From NCBI GenBank assembly GCA_025062095.1, contig JANXAZ010000002.1, positions 89,768 to 153,767 of the forward strand: a DNA stretch of 64,000 nucleotides. The letters are read 5' to 3'. The notes under the pieces were generated by a model. That model made no database searches. It saw only the letters and a list, made by a program, of their open reading frames with translations, and was not told the origin of the DNA. Of the stretch, positions 28,051 to 35,953 are shown piece by piece. Origin of the DNA: Geminicoccaceae bacterium. GTDB lineage: Bacteria; Pseudomonadota; Alphaproteobacteria; Geminicoccales; Geminicoccaceae. Every line of letters starts with the position of its first letter. The stretch's first letter is position 1. The position numbers and the translations under genes are program-made.

Positions 28051-28896
28051 TCAGAGCCAACGCTTCCGCCGTTTGTAGCTCTTGATGTCGCGGAAGCTCT
28101 TCCGGCCCGTCGCGCTCAAGCCCAGATAGAATTCCTTGACGTCTTCGTTGTCGCGAAGGGCCTCCGCCGGGCCGTCGAGGACCACGCGACCGTTCTCGAG
28201 GATGTAGCCGTAGCGAGCGTAGCGCAAGGCCACGTTGGTGTTCTGCTCGGCGACGAGGAAAGTCACCTTTTCTTCGCGATTGAGCCGATCGACGATCTCG
28301 AAGATCTCTTCCACCAGCTGCGGCGCGAGGCCCATCGAGGGCTCGTCCAAGAGGACGAGGCGCGGGCGAGCCATGAGAGCACGGCCGATCGCACACATCT
28401 GTTGCTCGCCGCCCGAAATGTAACCGGCGAGGACTTTCCGCCGCTCCTTCAGACGCGGGAAATACGAATAGACCATCTCCAGATCGCGTTGGATGGCGGC
28501 CTTCCCGTCCTTCCGGGTAAAGGCGCCGGTCAGGAGGTTTTCCTCGACCGTGAGATGGCCGAAGCAACGGCGCCCCTCCATGACCTGGAGGCAGCCGCGG
28601 CGGACGAGCTCGCTCGGCGAGAGGCGATGGACTTCTTCGCCGTAGAAGGTGATCGAGCCTTTGGTCACCTCGCCGCGCTCGGCGTGCAGGAGGTTGGAGA
28701 TCGCCTTCAAAGTCGTGGTCTTGCCGGCGCCGTTGGCACCCAGAAGGGTGACGATCGCCCCTTCCGGGACCTCGAGACTGACCCCTTTGAGCACGAGCAC
28801 GACGTGATCGTAGACGACCTCGATGTTGTGGACGGCGAGCGCCGTCCGCGGGGTCGCGGGTTGATCGAAGGGAGCGGGGCGAGCGAGCGCGTTCAT
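28051..28896 (-). CDS. livF: ABC transporter ATP-binding protein, LivF type
   Basis: 281 aa, one of two ATPases of a branched-chain-amino-acid-type (HAAT) importer. Walker A GANGAGKTT, Q-loop region LQVMEGRRCFGHLTVEENL, signature YISGGEQQMCAIGRAL, Walker B LVLLDEPS, and switch His replaced by Gln in LVAEQN as is normal for LivF. It has a basic C-terminal tail (SYKRRKRW) beyond the usual LivF end. It follows the binding-protein gene after a strong hairpin. Confidence 0.9.
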   Translation of the reverse strand: MNALARPAPFDQPATPRTALAVHNIEVVYDHVVLVLKGVSLEVPEGAIVTLLGANGAGKTTTLKAISNLLHAERGEVTKGSITFYGEEVHRLSPSELVRRGCLQVMEGRRCFGHLTVEENLLTGAFTRKDGKAAIQRDLEMVYSYFPRLKERRKVLAGYISGGEQQMCAIGRALMARPRLVLLDEPSMGLAPQLVEEIFEIVDRLNREEKVTFLVAEQNTNVALRYARYGYILENGRVVLDGPAEALRDNEDVKEFYLGLSATGRKSFRDIKSYKRRKRWL

Positions 28897-28922
28897 GGGG
28901 CGGCGACCAACGGCGGGAAATA

Positions 28923-28946
28923 GGCCGGGGCCACGGGGCCCCGGCC
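28923..28946 (-). terminator. Strong intercistronic hairpin between the binding-protein gene and livF
   Basis: A perfect 10-bp GC stem (28923-28932 with 28937-28946) and a 4-nt loop begin 8 nt after the binding-protein stop codon. On the minus strand it is followed by TATTTCCC, a poor T-tract, so it may act as a partial terminator or an RNase barrier favouring binding-protein mRNA. The TTTT run is on the plus strand, where no gene ends. Confidence 0.55.
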
Positions 28947-28954
28947 TTTTCGGT

Positions 28955-30259
28955 TCAGTTGCAGGTCCGCGGCGTGATACCCTTCTCCTTGGCGTAAGCC
29001 ATGGCCGCGGCCTCGACCTTGGGACGGAGATACTCGTTGTTCGCCTCGATCCAGTCGGAGACGAACACCCACTTCTTGCCGTCCCACTGATGGATGCGGG
29101 CCTTGCGCGAGCCCTCGTGGTCGCGGCAGGAGACCTTGATCGGAGTGATCAGACCCTCGAAGCCGAGCTCCTTGATCCTCTGCGCCGTCAGCTCGAGCCG
29201 CTCGTAGCCTTCGCGCACCTGCTCGCCGGTGGGGACTTTGACGTTGAAGATCTTCTGAGCGTTGCGCACCGCCTCGAGCTTGAGCATGGCGTCGATCATG
29301 CCGCGATTGTAGAGGACTTCGCCCACTTCCTCGCGCTTGCCCGCGCCCTTGCCGGCATCGTAGACATACTTGAGGATGTCCTTGTGGACCGGGTAGTCGG
29401 CGCCGGCGGGATGCAGCGCCAGGCCCTGATATCCTTTGGCGTCGTCACCGGCGGGACGGACGTCGGGCTCGGCCGCGGCCCACCAGACACCGTACATCCG
29501 CTCGCGCGGATAGCCCACCGCCACCGCTTCCTTGATGGCGGTCGAGTTCATCACGCCCCAGCCCCAGAGAAAGACGAAGTCGGGCCGCGTCTGGCGGATC
29601 TTGAGCCAGGCGGCCTTCTGCTCGACGCCGGGATGGGTGACCGGGATGGCCTCGAAGGTGTAGCCGTATCGCTGCGCGTGCTCTTGAAGGACGGGGATCG
29701 GTTCTTTCCCGTACGGGCTGTCGTGGTAAACGAGAGTGATCTTCTTGCCCTGGAGGCCGCCCGCGATCTTGTTGACGTGCTGGATGAGGATATCGGCCGC
29801 GCTCCAGTAGGTCCCGAGGAGCGGGAAGTTCCAGGTGAACACGCGCCCGTCGGCCGATTCGGAGCGGCCGTAGCCCATGGTCTGCAACGGGATCTTGTCG
29901 ACCGCAACCTTCTCGGTGAGGGCGAAGGTGATACCCGTGGAGAGCGGCGAGAAGGCGATCGCGCCTTTGGCGCCCTTCCCCTTCAGTCGCTCGTAGCACT
30001 CCACCCCGCGATCGGTCGCGTAGCCGGTTTCGCACTCCTCGAATTCGATCTTGACCCCGCCCACGCCGCCGTCGCGCGCGTTGATCATGGCCACGTAATC
30101 GGCGACGCCGTTGGCGAAGGGGATGCCGTTGGGGGCGTAGGGTCCCGAGCGGTAGACGAGCGAGGGATAGTAGATCGTTTCCGCTGCGGAAGCGGAGCCG
30201 GCGAGCACGGCGAGCGCCGCCGCACCGGCATACATCGCGGTCAAGAAACGGAGCCTCAT
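28955..30259 (-). CDS. ABC transporter substrate-binding protein, Leu/Ile/Val (HAAT) family
   Basis: 434 aa, periplasmic. Sec signal peptide about 1-26 (ends SASA, then AETIYYPSL). A type I periplasmic-binding fold follows (FANGVADYVAMINARDGGVGGVKIEFEE...ETGYATDRGVECYERL). The ligand need not be an amino acid. The subgroup found with acyl-CoA synthetases is thought to bind aromatic or other carboxylates. Ribosome site GGGAGGTG is strong. It lies between livM and livF, with GC palindromes on both sides. Confidence 0.92.
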   Translation of the reverse strand: MRLRFLTAMYAGAAALAVLAGSASAAETIYYPSLVYRSGPYAPNGIPFANGVADYVAMINARDGGVGGVKIEFEECETGYATDRGVECYERLKGKGAKGAIAFSPLSTGITFALTEKVAVDKIPLQTMGYGRSESADGRVFTWNFPLLGTYWSAADILIQHVNKIAGGLQGKKITLVYHDSPYGKEPIPVLQEHAQRYGYTFEAIPVTHPGVEQKAAWLKIRQTRPDFVFLWGWGVMNSTAIKEAVAVGYPRERMYGVWWAAAEPDVRPAGDDAKGYQGLALHPAGADYPVHKDILKYVYDAGKGAGKREEVGEVLYNRGMIDAMLKLEAVRNAQKIFNVKVPTGEQVREGYERLELTAQRIKELGFEGLITPIKVSCRDHEGSRKARIHQWDGKKWVFVSDWIEANNEYLRPKVEAAAMAYAKEKGITPRTCN

Positions 30260-30305
30260 CGTTTCACCTCCCGTTCTGCCGTGTCTTTTCCCGGCGCCGG
30301 GCCGC

Positions 30306-31370
30306 TCAGTAGGGGAACGGCCACAGGCGCATCTTCTCCTTGCCGATCTGCCAGAGCCGCGCGAGCCCGTGCGGCTCCCAGATCAAGAAGAGCACGATGA
30401 GCGTGCCGAAGATCATGAACTCGAGATGCGAGACCATCGCCGTCGACAGCCGAATGCCGATCATCGCCGGCGCCTGGTTCAAAAAGATCGGAAGGATGGT
30501 GATGAAGGCGGCGCCCAGGAAGCTGCCCAGGATCGAGCCCATGCCGCCGATGATCACCATGAAGAGAAGGCGAAAGCTCATGTCGATCGAAAACGCCAGG
30601 GGCTCCCACGACCCCAGATGCACGAAGGCCCACAGCACGCCGGCGAGACCGGCGACGAAGCTCGAGACGGCGAAGGCCGAGAGCTTGGCGTGCATCGGCC
30701 GGATGCCGATGATCTCGGCGGCGATGTCCATGTCGCGGATCGCCATCCAGGAGCGGCCGAGGCGCGAACGCACGAGGTTCTTGGCCAAAAGCGCGATCGC
30801 GCAGACGAAGGCGAGGCAGAGCCAGTACTTCTCGCGCTCCGTATCGACCACCCAGCCGAAGAAGTCGAGGACGGGGGCGGTGACCGAGCCCGAAGGCGTG
30901 TAATTGGTGAACCAGCGCACGCGCAGGAAAGCCCAGTCGGCGAAGAACTGCAGCGCGAGGGTGGCGACCGCGAGATAGAGGCCCTTGATCCGGAAGGACG
31001 GCAGGCCGAAGACGATGCCGACTCCCGCGGCGATCAGTCCGGCGAGGAAGAAATCGAGCAGAAGCGGCAGCTCGGGCAGGCGCAGAGCCAGATTGTAGGC
31101 GGAATAAGCGCCCACGGCCATGAAAGCGCCGGTGCCGAGCGAGATCTGACCGCAATAGCCCAAGAGCAGGTTGAGGCCGATCGCCGCGAGCGAGAGGATC
31201 AGGAAGGGGATCAGGATCGCGCGCAAGAGATACTCGTCGGCGAGAAGCGGGACGCCGACCCAGGCGATGGCGAGGATCGCGGCGATGCCGATGCGATCCT
31301 CGCGCAACCGGAAGATCGCCTGGTCTTCAGCGTAAGAGGTGCGGAACTGGCCGGTCTCGCGGTAGATCAC
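30306..31370 (-). CDS. livM: Branched-chain amino acid ABC transporter permease, LivM type
   Basis: 354 aa with about eight to ten membrane spans. LivM hallmarks are LLLGYCGQISLGTGAFMAVGAYSAY, FRIKGLYLAVATLALQF, the RDMDIAAEIIGI coupling helix and IIGGMGSILGSFLGAAFI. The family-specific N-terminus (MIYRETGQFRTSYAEDQAIF) resembles the importers that neighbour acyl-CoA synthetase genes. A 3-nt gap follows livH. Confidence 0.93.
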   Translation of the reverse strand: MIYRETGQFRTSYAEDQAIFRLREDRIGIAAILAIAWVGVPLLADEYLLRAILIPFLILSLAAIGLNLLLGYCGQISLGTGAFMAVGAYSAYNLALRLPELPLLLDFFLAGLIAAGVGIVFGLPSFRIKGLYLAVATLALQFFADWAFLRVRWFTNYTPSGSVTAPVLDFFGWVVDTEREKYWLCLAFVCAIALLAKNLVRSRLGRSWMAIRDMDIAAEIIGIRPMHAKLSAFAVSSFVAGLAGVLWAFVHLGSWEPLAFSIDMSFRLLFMVIIGGMGSILGSFLGAAFITILPIFLNQAPAMIGIRLSTAMVSHLEFMIFGTLIVLFLIWEPHGLARLWQIGKEKMRLWPFPY

Positions 31371-31373
31371 GGC

Positions 31374-32279
31374 TCATACCCGCTCGATGATCTTTTCGCC
31401 GAACAGCCCTTGCGGCCGGACGAGGAGCACCGCAAGCGCGAGCACGTAGGCGAACCAATACTCGATGCCGCCTCCGATGGCCGGGCCGATGTAGAATTCG
31501 GCGAGCTTTTCGCCGGCACCGACGATCAGCCCGCCCAGGATCGCGCCGGGGATCGAGGTGAGGCCGCCCAGGATCAGCACCGGCAGGGCCTTCAGGGCGA
31601 CGAAGGAGAGCGAGAACTGGACGCCCAACTTCGAGCCCCAGGCCATACCCGCGACGAGCGCGACGACGCCGGCGGTCGACCAGACGATGAGCCAGATCTG
31701 GTTGAGGGGGATGCCCACCGATTGCGCGGCCTGGTGGTCGTCGGCGACGGCGCGCAGCGCGCGGCCGATCTTCGTGCTGTGAAAGAAGATCGAGAGAGCG
31801 AGGACGAGGCTGCCGGCGACGGCGGCGGCGAAGACGTCGACCGGGCTCACGAGAATTCCGCCGGGGAAGAGGTTCTCGAGCAAGAACCAAGGAGAGGCGG
31901 AGATCCCGAGGTCGAGCTGGTAGACGTTCGAGCCCCAGATCGTCTGTCCGAAGCCGTCGAGGAAGAAGGTGACGCCGATCGTCGCCATGAACAAGATGAG
32001 CCCGTGCTGGCCCACGAGCGGGCGCAACACGAGCCGCTCCACCGCCCAGGCGAGGGCGATCATGATCGCGATCGTGAGCGCGATCGCCACCGGGAACGGC
32101 AGCCACTCGGAAAGGCGGACGAGGGAGAGGGCGGCGAAGAGGACCATCGCCCCCTGGGCGAAGTTGAACACCCCGGAGGCCTTGAAGATCAACACGAAGC
32201 CGAGAGCGACGAGGGAGTAGAGCACCCCGCTCATGAGGCCGCCCAACAGGACCTCGAGGACGGGGCCGAGCTCAGCCAT
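31374..32279 (-). CDS. livH: Branched-chain amino acid ABC transporter permease, LivH type
   Basis: 301 aa, inner-membrane channel subunit. LivH hallmarks are GLMSGVLYSLVALGFVLIFKASGVFNFAQGAM, the RALRAVADDHQAAQSVGI coupling helix and ILGGLTSIPGAILGGLIVG. The start overlaps the livG end by 8 nt. Confidence 0.94.
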   Translation of the reverse strand: MAELGPVLEVLLGGLMSGVLYSLVALGFVLIFKASGVFNFAQGAMVLFAALSLVRLSEWLPFPVAIALTIAIMIALAWAVERLVLRPLVGQHGLILFMATIGVTFFLDGFGQTIWGSNVYQLDLGISASPWFLLENLFPGGILVSPVDVFAAAVAGSLVLALSIFFHSTKIGRALRAVADDHQAAQSVGIPLNQIWLIVWSTAGVVALVAGMAWGSKLGVQFSLSFVALKALPVLILGGLTSIPGAILGGLIVGAGEKLAEFYIGPAIGGGIEYWFAYVLALAVLLVRPQGLFGEKIIERV

Positions 32280-33108
32280 GGGCGACCCCCAGATAGGCCT
32301 CGATCACCGCCGGGTCGTTGCGCACTTCCTCCGGCGTGCCGTCGGCCAAGAGGCGACCGTAGTCGAGCACCACGACCCGATCCGAGATGTCCATGACCAC
32401 GCTCATGTCGTGCTCGATGAGCGCCACCGTCGTGCCGAATTCCTCGTTGACGTCGAGAATGAAGCGGCACATGTCCTCTTTTTCTTCGAGATTCATGCCC
32501 GCCATCGGTTCGTCGAGGAGCAAGAGCTCGGGTTCCATGGCGAGCGCCCGGGCGAGCTCGACCCGCTTCTGCAACCCGTAGGGGAGCTTGCCGACGGGGA
32601 CGTGGCGGATGTGGGTGATCTCCAGGAAATCGATGATCCGCTCGACGAAGGCGCGCTCGCGCAACTCCTCGCTGCGCCCGCGACCGATCCGGAAGGCCTG
32701 CTCGAGGAAAGAGGCGCGCATCTTGAGGATGCGGCCGGTCATGATGTTGTCGAGCGTGCTCATCCCCTTGAAGAGGGCGATGTTCTGGAAGGTGCGCGCG
32801 ATCCCGCCCTTGGCCGCCTCGTGCGGGCGCATGCGGGTGAACACCCGGCCCTTCCAGACGATGCGCCCTTCTTGAGGCTGGTAAAAGCCGTTGATGACGT
32901 TGAGCATCGAGGATTTGCCGGCCCCGTTGGGGCCGATGATGGCGCGGATCTCCCCTCGCCGGATGTCGAAGCTCACATTCGAAAGCGCGCGCACCCCGCC
33001 GAAGCGCAAGGAGATGTTCTCGACCGCGAGGAGCACCTCGCCGATCCGCCGCTCGCGCCGCGCGGCGCGCTCGGCGGAGGTCGCGACGGGCGCCGAAGCG
33101 ACGGCCAT
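32272..33108 (-). CDS. livG: ABC transporter ATP-binding protein, LivG type
   Basis: 278 aa, second ATPase of the importer. Walker A GPNGAGKSS, Q-loop ARTFQNIALF, a long helical insert with LKMRASFLEQAFRIGR as in LivG proteins, signature LPYGLQKRVELARAL, Walker B LLLLDEPMAGM and switch His in ALIEHDM. ATG at 33108, two nucleotides from the stop of the AMP ligase. The open frame upstream of it belongs to that gene. Confidence 0.93.
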   Translation of the reverse strand: MAVASAPVATSAERAARRERRIGEVLLAVENISLRFGGVRALSNVSFDIRRGEIRAIIGPNGAGKSSMLNVINGFYQPQEGRIVWKGRVFTRMRPHEAAKGGIARTFQNIALFKGMSTLDNIMTGRILKMRASFLEQAFRIGRGRSEELRERAFVERIIDFLEITHIRHVPVGKLPYGLQKRVELARALAMEPELLLLDEPMAGMNLEEKEDMCRFILDVNEEFGTTVALIEHDMSVVMDISDRVVVLDYGRLLADGTPEEVRNDPAVIEAYLGVAHG

Positions 33109-33109
33109 C

Positions 33110-35104
33110 TCAGGCGGCCCGCGCGAGGCGGCGATGGGCCGAGGTGTCGCGGATCTCGAGCTCGGCCTCGACGCGACCCTGGCGCCCGTCCTCGAAGGTG
33201 ACCACGGTATCGACGTGCACGCGTGCACGATCGGCGTAGATCGCCTCGATGATCTCGGCATAGCGCTCGTCGATCACGCCCCGGCGCACCTTCCGCGTGC
33301 GCGTGACCTCGCCGTCGTCCGGGTCGAGCTCCTTGTAGAGGACGACGAAGCGGCGGATCCTCTGGCTTTCCGGCAGGCTCGCGTTGACCTTCTCGACCTC
33401 GCCGGCGAGGAGCTCGATGACCTGCGGGTTGGCGGCGAGGTTCTGGTAAGAGGTGAAGCCGATCTGGCGATTCTCGGCCCACTTCGAGACCATGGAATAG
33501 CGGATGCACAAGATCGCGGCGAGCCAGGGACGACGGTTGCCGAGCACCACCGCCTCGCCGATATACGGCGAGAACTTGAGCTTGTTCTCGATGAACTGGG
33601 GACTGAAGCGCACGCCCGTCGTGGTGCGCGCGATGTCCTTGATGCGGTCGATGACCACGAGCCTTCCCTTGGCGTCGAAATAGCCGGCGTCGCCGGTGCG
33701 CATCCAGCCGTCGGGGGTCAAGGCCTCGCGGGTCGCCTCCTCGTTCTTGAAATAGCCTTTGAACATGCCGGGATGGCGGGTCACGATCTCGCCGACCCCG
33801 TTCTCGTCCGGATCGTCGATCCGCACCTCGGTGTCGGGGAAGGGAACGCCCGAGCTGTCGGTGTCGAGCTCGTCGCCCCGTTGGATCGTGTAGGCCCCGG
33901 CGAGCTCGGTCTGGCCGTAGAGCTGGCGCAAGGGCACGCCCATGGCGAGGAAGAACTTGAAGGTGTCGGGTCCGAGCGCGGCACCGCCGGTGGCCGCGGA
34001 CTTCAGGCGCGAGAAACCGAGGCGATCGCGCAAGGCGCCGAACACCAACAGATCGGCGAGCCGGTGGCGGCGGCCCCGCTCGAGCGCCGCGGTTCCCGCG
34101 CGCACCGCCCAGTCGAACAAGGCACGCGTGAGCGGCCCGGCGTCCATGATCCGCGCCCTGAGATCGGCCGCCGTCTGCTCCCACACCCGGGGGGCGAGCA
34201 GAAGATGGGTCGGGCCGATCTCCCGCAAGTCGCGCATCGCGGTTTCGGCGCTTTCCGGGAAATTGACCCGAATGCGGCACAGAAGCGGCATCGCCACCGT
34301 GTAGACCTGCTCCATGATCCAGGGCAGGGGCAGGATGCTCACGTACTCGTCTTCGGGGCCGCGCGGGTCGACCTCGAGATAAGCGGCGATGTGAGACAAG
34401 AAGGGTCGGAACTGCAGCATCGCCAGCTTGGGGTTCGCGGTCGTTCCCGAGGTGGTGCACAGGATCGCGACGTCGTCGCCCCGACCCTCGGCGACCTCGG
34501 CTTCGAACAGACCCGGCTCTTTGGCCGCGAGTTCCTCGCCCCGCTCGCACAATTCGCGCCAGGAGACGAGCCGGGGATCGCGATATTTGCGCATCCCGCG
34601 ATCGTCGTGATAGACGATCCAGCGCAGGCTGCGCCCGGATTCGCCCAGCGCGAGGATCTTGTCGACTTGTTCTTCGTCCTCGCAGACGATCGCGCGCGCC
34701 TCGGCGTAGCCCACGAGATAGCCCGCCTCGTGGGCGAGCACGTCCTCGTAAATACCGAGGGTCATGCACCCCAGGCTGTGGGCGGCGAGCTCGCTCCACA
34801 CCCAGTTCGGCCGATTGCGGCCGATCAGCGCCACGACCTCGCCCCGCTGCACGCCGAGGCTCTTGAGCCCGAGCGCGATCGTGCGCACGCGATCGCGATA
34901 GTCGCGCCAGCTGTAGACGTTCCAGATCCCGAACTCTTTCTCGCGCATCGCCGGCGCGTCGGGCCAGCGCTCGGCGTTGTGCAGGAGAAGCTTCGGGAAA
35001 GTGTCGAGTTCCTCGGACCAGGCGGTGGTCGCCGTCCGCGCCCGCGGGCGGCCGGCTCGCTGCGCCGCCCCGACGCGACGATCGAGTTCTACGAGCTGAT
35101 CCAC
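33110..35104 (-). CDS. AMP-binding acyl-CoA synthetase-like protein
   Basis: 664-aa adenylate-forming enzyme resembling long-chain acyl-CoA synthetases. Phosphate loop CTTSGTTANPK (A where G is usual before N), YGQTE adenine motif, RTGDAGYFDAKGRLVVIDR hinge block, and a lysine-rich C-terminal domain. It begins with a GTG at 35104 (VDQLVELDRR). First gene of the run ligase-livG-livH-livM-binding protein-livF-PaaK. This linkage suggests that it activates the acid brought in by the importer. Chain length or aromatic preference cannot be told. Confidence 0.88.
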   Translation of the reverse strand: MDQLVELDRRVGAAQRAGRPRARTATTAWSEELDTFPKLLLHNAERWPDAPAMREKEFGIWNVYSWRDYRDRVRTIALGLKSLGVQRGEVVALIGRNRPNWVWSELAAHSLGCMTLGIYEDVLAHEAGYLVGYAEARAIVCEDEEQVDKILALGESGRSLRWIVYHDDRGMRKYRDPRLVSWRELCERGEELAAKEPGLFEAEVAEGRGDDVAILCTTSGTTANPKLAMLQFRPFLSHIAAYLEVDPRGPEDEYVSILPLPWIMEQVYTVAMPLLCRIRVNFPESAETAMRDLREIGPTHLLLAPRVWEQTAADLRARIMDAGPLTRALFDWAVRAGTAALERGRRHRLADLLVFGALRDRLGFSRLKSAATGGAALGPDTFKFFLAMGVPLRQLYGQTELAGAYTIQRGDELDTDSSGVPFPDTEVRIDDPDENGVGEIVTRHPGMFKGYFKNEEATREALTPDGWMRTGDAGYFDAKGRLVVIDRIKDIARTTTGVRFSPQFIENKLKFSPYIGEAVVLGNRRPWLAAILCIRYSMVSKWAENRQIGFTSYQNLAANPQVIELLAGEVEKVNASLPESQRIRRFVVLYKELDPDDGEVTRTRKVRRGVIDERYAEIIEAIYADRARVHVDTVVTFEDGRQGRVEAELEIRDTSAHRRLARAA

Positions 35105-35203
35105 CCCGCGTACCCCCTCGCCTCGAGCGTTCCCGCCCCGAGCTATACCAGGCCCGCAGGCGAGCGCATAGCAGGGTCGCAGCGATGGCAGAGCTCGCGC
35201 GCT

Positions 35204-35785
35204 TCAGGTCGTCGCGCGACGGTAGCGCCAGACCGTGGCCGGGGGCAGGTTGCGGAGCACGTAGCGGACGAGTTCGGCGCGGATCCCGAGCCGGCGCGCC
35301 GGAACCGGGGGAACCGGGGAATAGCTGTACTGCAGCATGGTGCCCGGCTCGCGCAGCGCCTTGAACCCCTGCTCGACGATCGCGCGCTGGAAAGCGAAAG
35401 GCATGCGCACCATGGGCAGGCCCGACACCACGGTCGAGACGTCGCTGACCCCGAGCTCGGCGAGGATCGCATCCAGGCGGGTGGCGTCACCCTCGACCAC
35501 CAGGCAGCCCGGCACGCGGCGCCGGAGATAGCCCGCGAGCTCGGGGTCGAGCTCGACCACGACGAGACGATCGCGCGGAATGCCGCGCTCGATCAGGCCC
35601 TGGGTGATGGCTCCCGTGCCGCCGCCGAGCTCGACGACCCAACGGCCGGGTTGCCACAGCACCGCCTCCGCCACGGCGCGCGCGAGCGCCCGCGAGGACG
35701 GCTTGATCGAGCCGACCGAGCGGGGCGAACGCAGCCACTGACGGAAGAAAAGCTCGCTCTCCTTGACGAGATCGGCGCGCTGCAT
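35204..35785 (-). CDS. PmtA-like SAM-dependent methyltransferase (phospholipid N-methyltransferase family)
   Basis: 193 aa, small soluble enzyme. The N-terminal LFFRQWLRSPRSVGSIKPSSRALARAVAEAV and SAM motif WVVELGGGTGAITQGL match the Agrobacterium/Rhodobacter PmtA type and the related KsgA-like fold. It would methylate phosphatidylethanolamine towards phosphatidylcholine at the inner membrane surface. Other small methylases share the fold. ATG at 35785. The frame is open to 35935 without similarity. Confidence 0.75.
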   Translation of the reverse strand: MQRADLVKESELFFRQWLRSPRSVGSIKPSSRALARAVAEAVLWQPGRWVVELGGGTGAITQGLIERGIPRDRLVVVELDPELAGYLRRRVPGCLVVEGDATRLDAILAELGVSDVSTVVSGLPMVRMPFAFQRAIVEQGFKALREPGTMLQYSYSPVPPVPARRLGIRAELVRYVLRNLPPATVWRYRRATT

Positions 35786-35902
35786 GCTCGTGATCCCGGC
35801 GGGTGCCGAAGGCTCGGCCTCGAGCCCTCCTTCCCCGACGAACGACCGTGAACCGTTTCGCCCGCACCGGTGCGCCTCGCACCCGCCCGCGAGCGTTGGC
35901 GC

Positions 35903-35931
35903 TGGATATCGGAGCGTGCACGGGCCCGCAA
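35903..35931 (-). promoter_or_regulatory. Weak promoter candidate upstream of the PmtA-like gene
   Basis: TTGCGG (35931-35926), a 17-nt spacer and TATCCA (35908-35903) on the minus strand. Each hexamer matches about half of consensus. The 168-nt gap 35786-35953 otherwise shows no gene. Confidence 0.25.
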
Positions 35932-35953
35932 GCACGGAAGTGTCACATCACGG

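Noticed and set aside
28923..28950. Hairpin plus TTTT read as a plus-strand terminator
   Set aside because: No plus-strand gene ends here; it is better explained as an intercistronic structure of the minus-strand operon.
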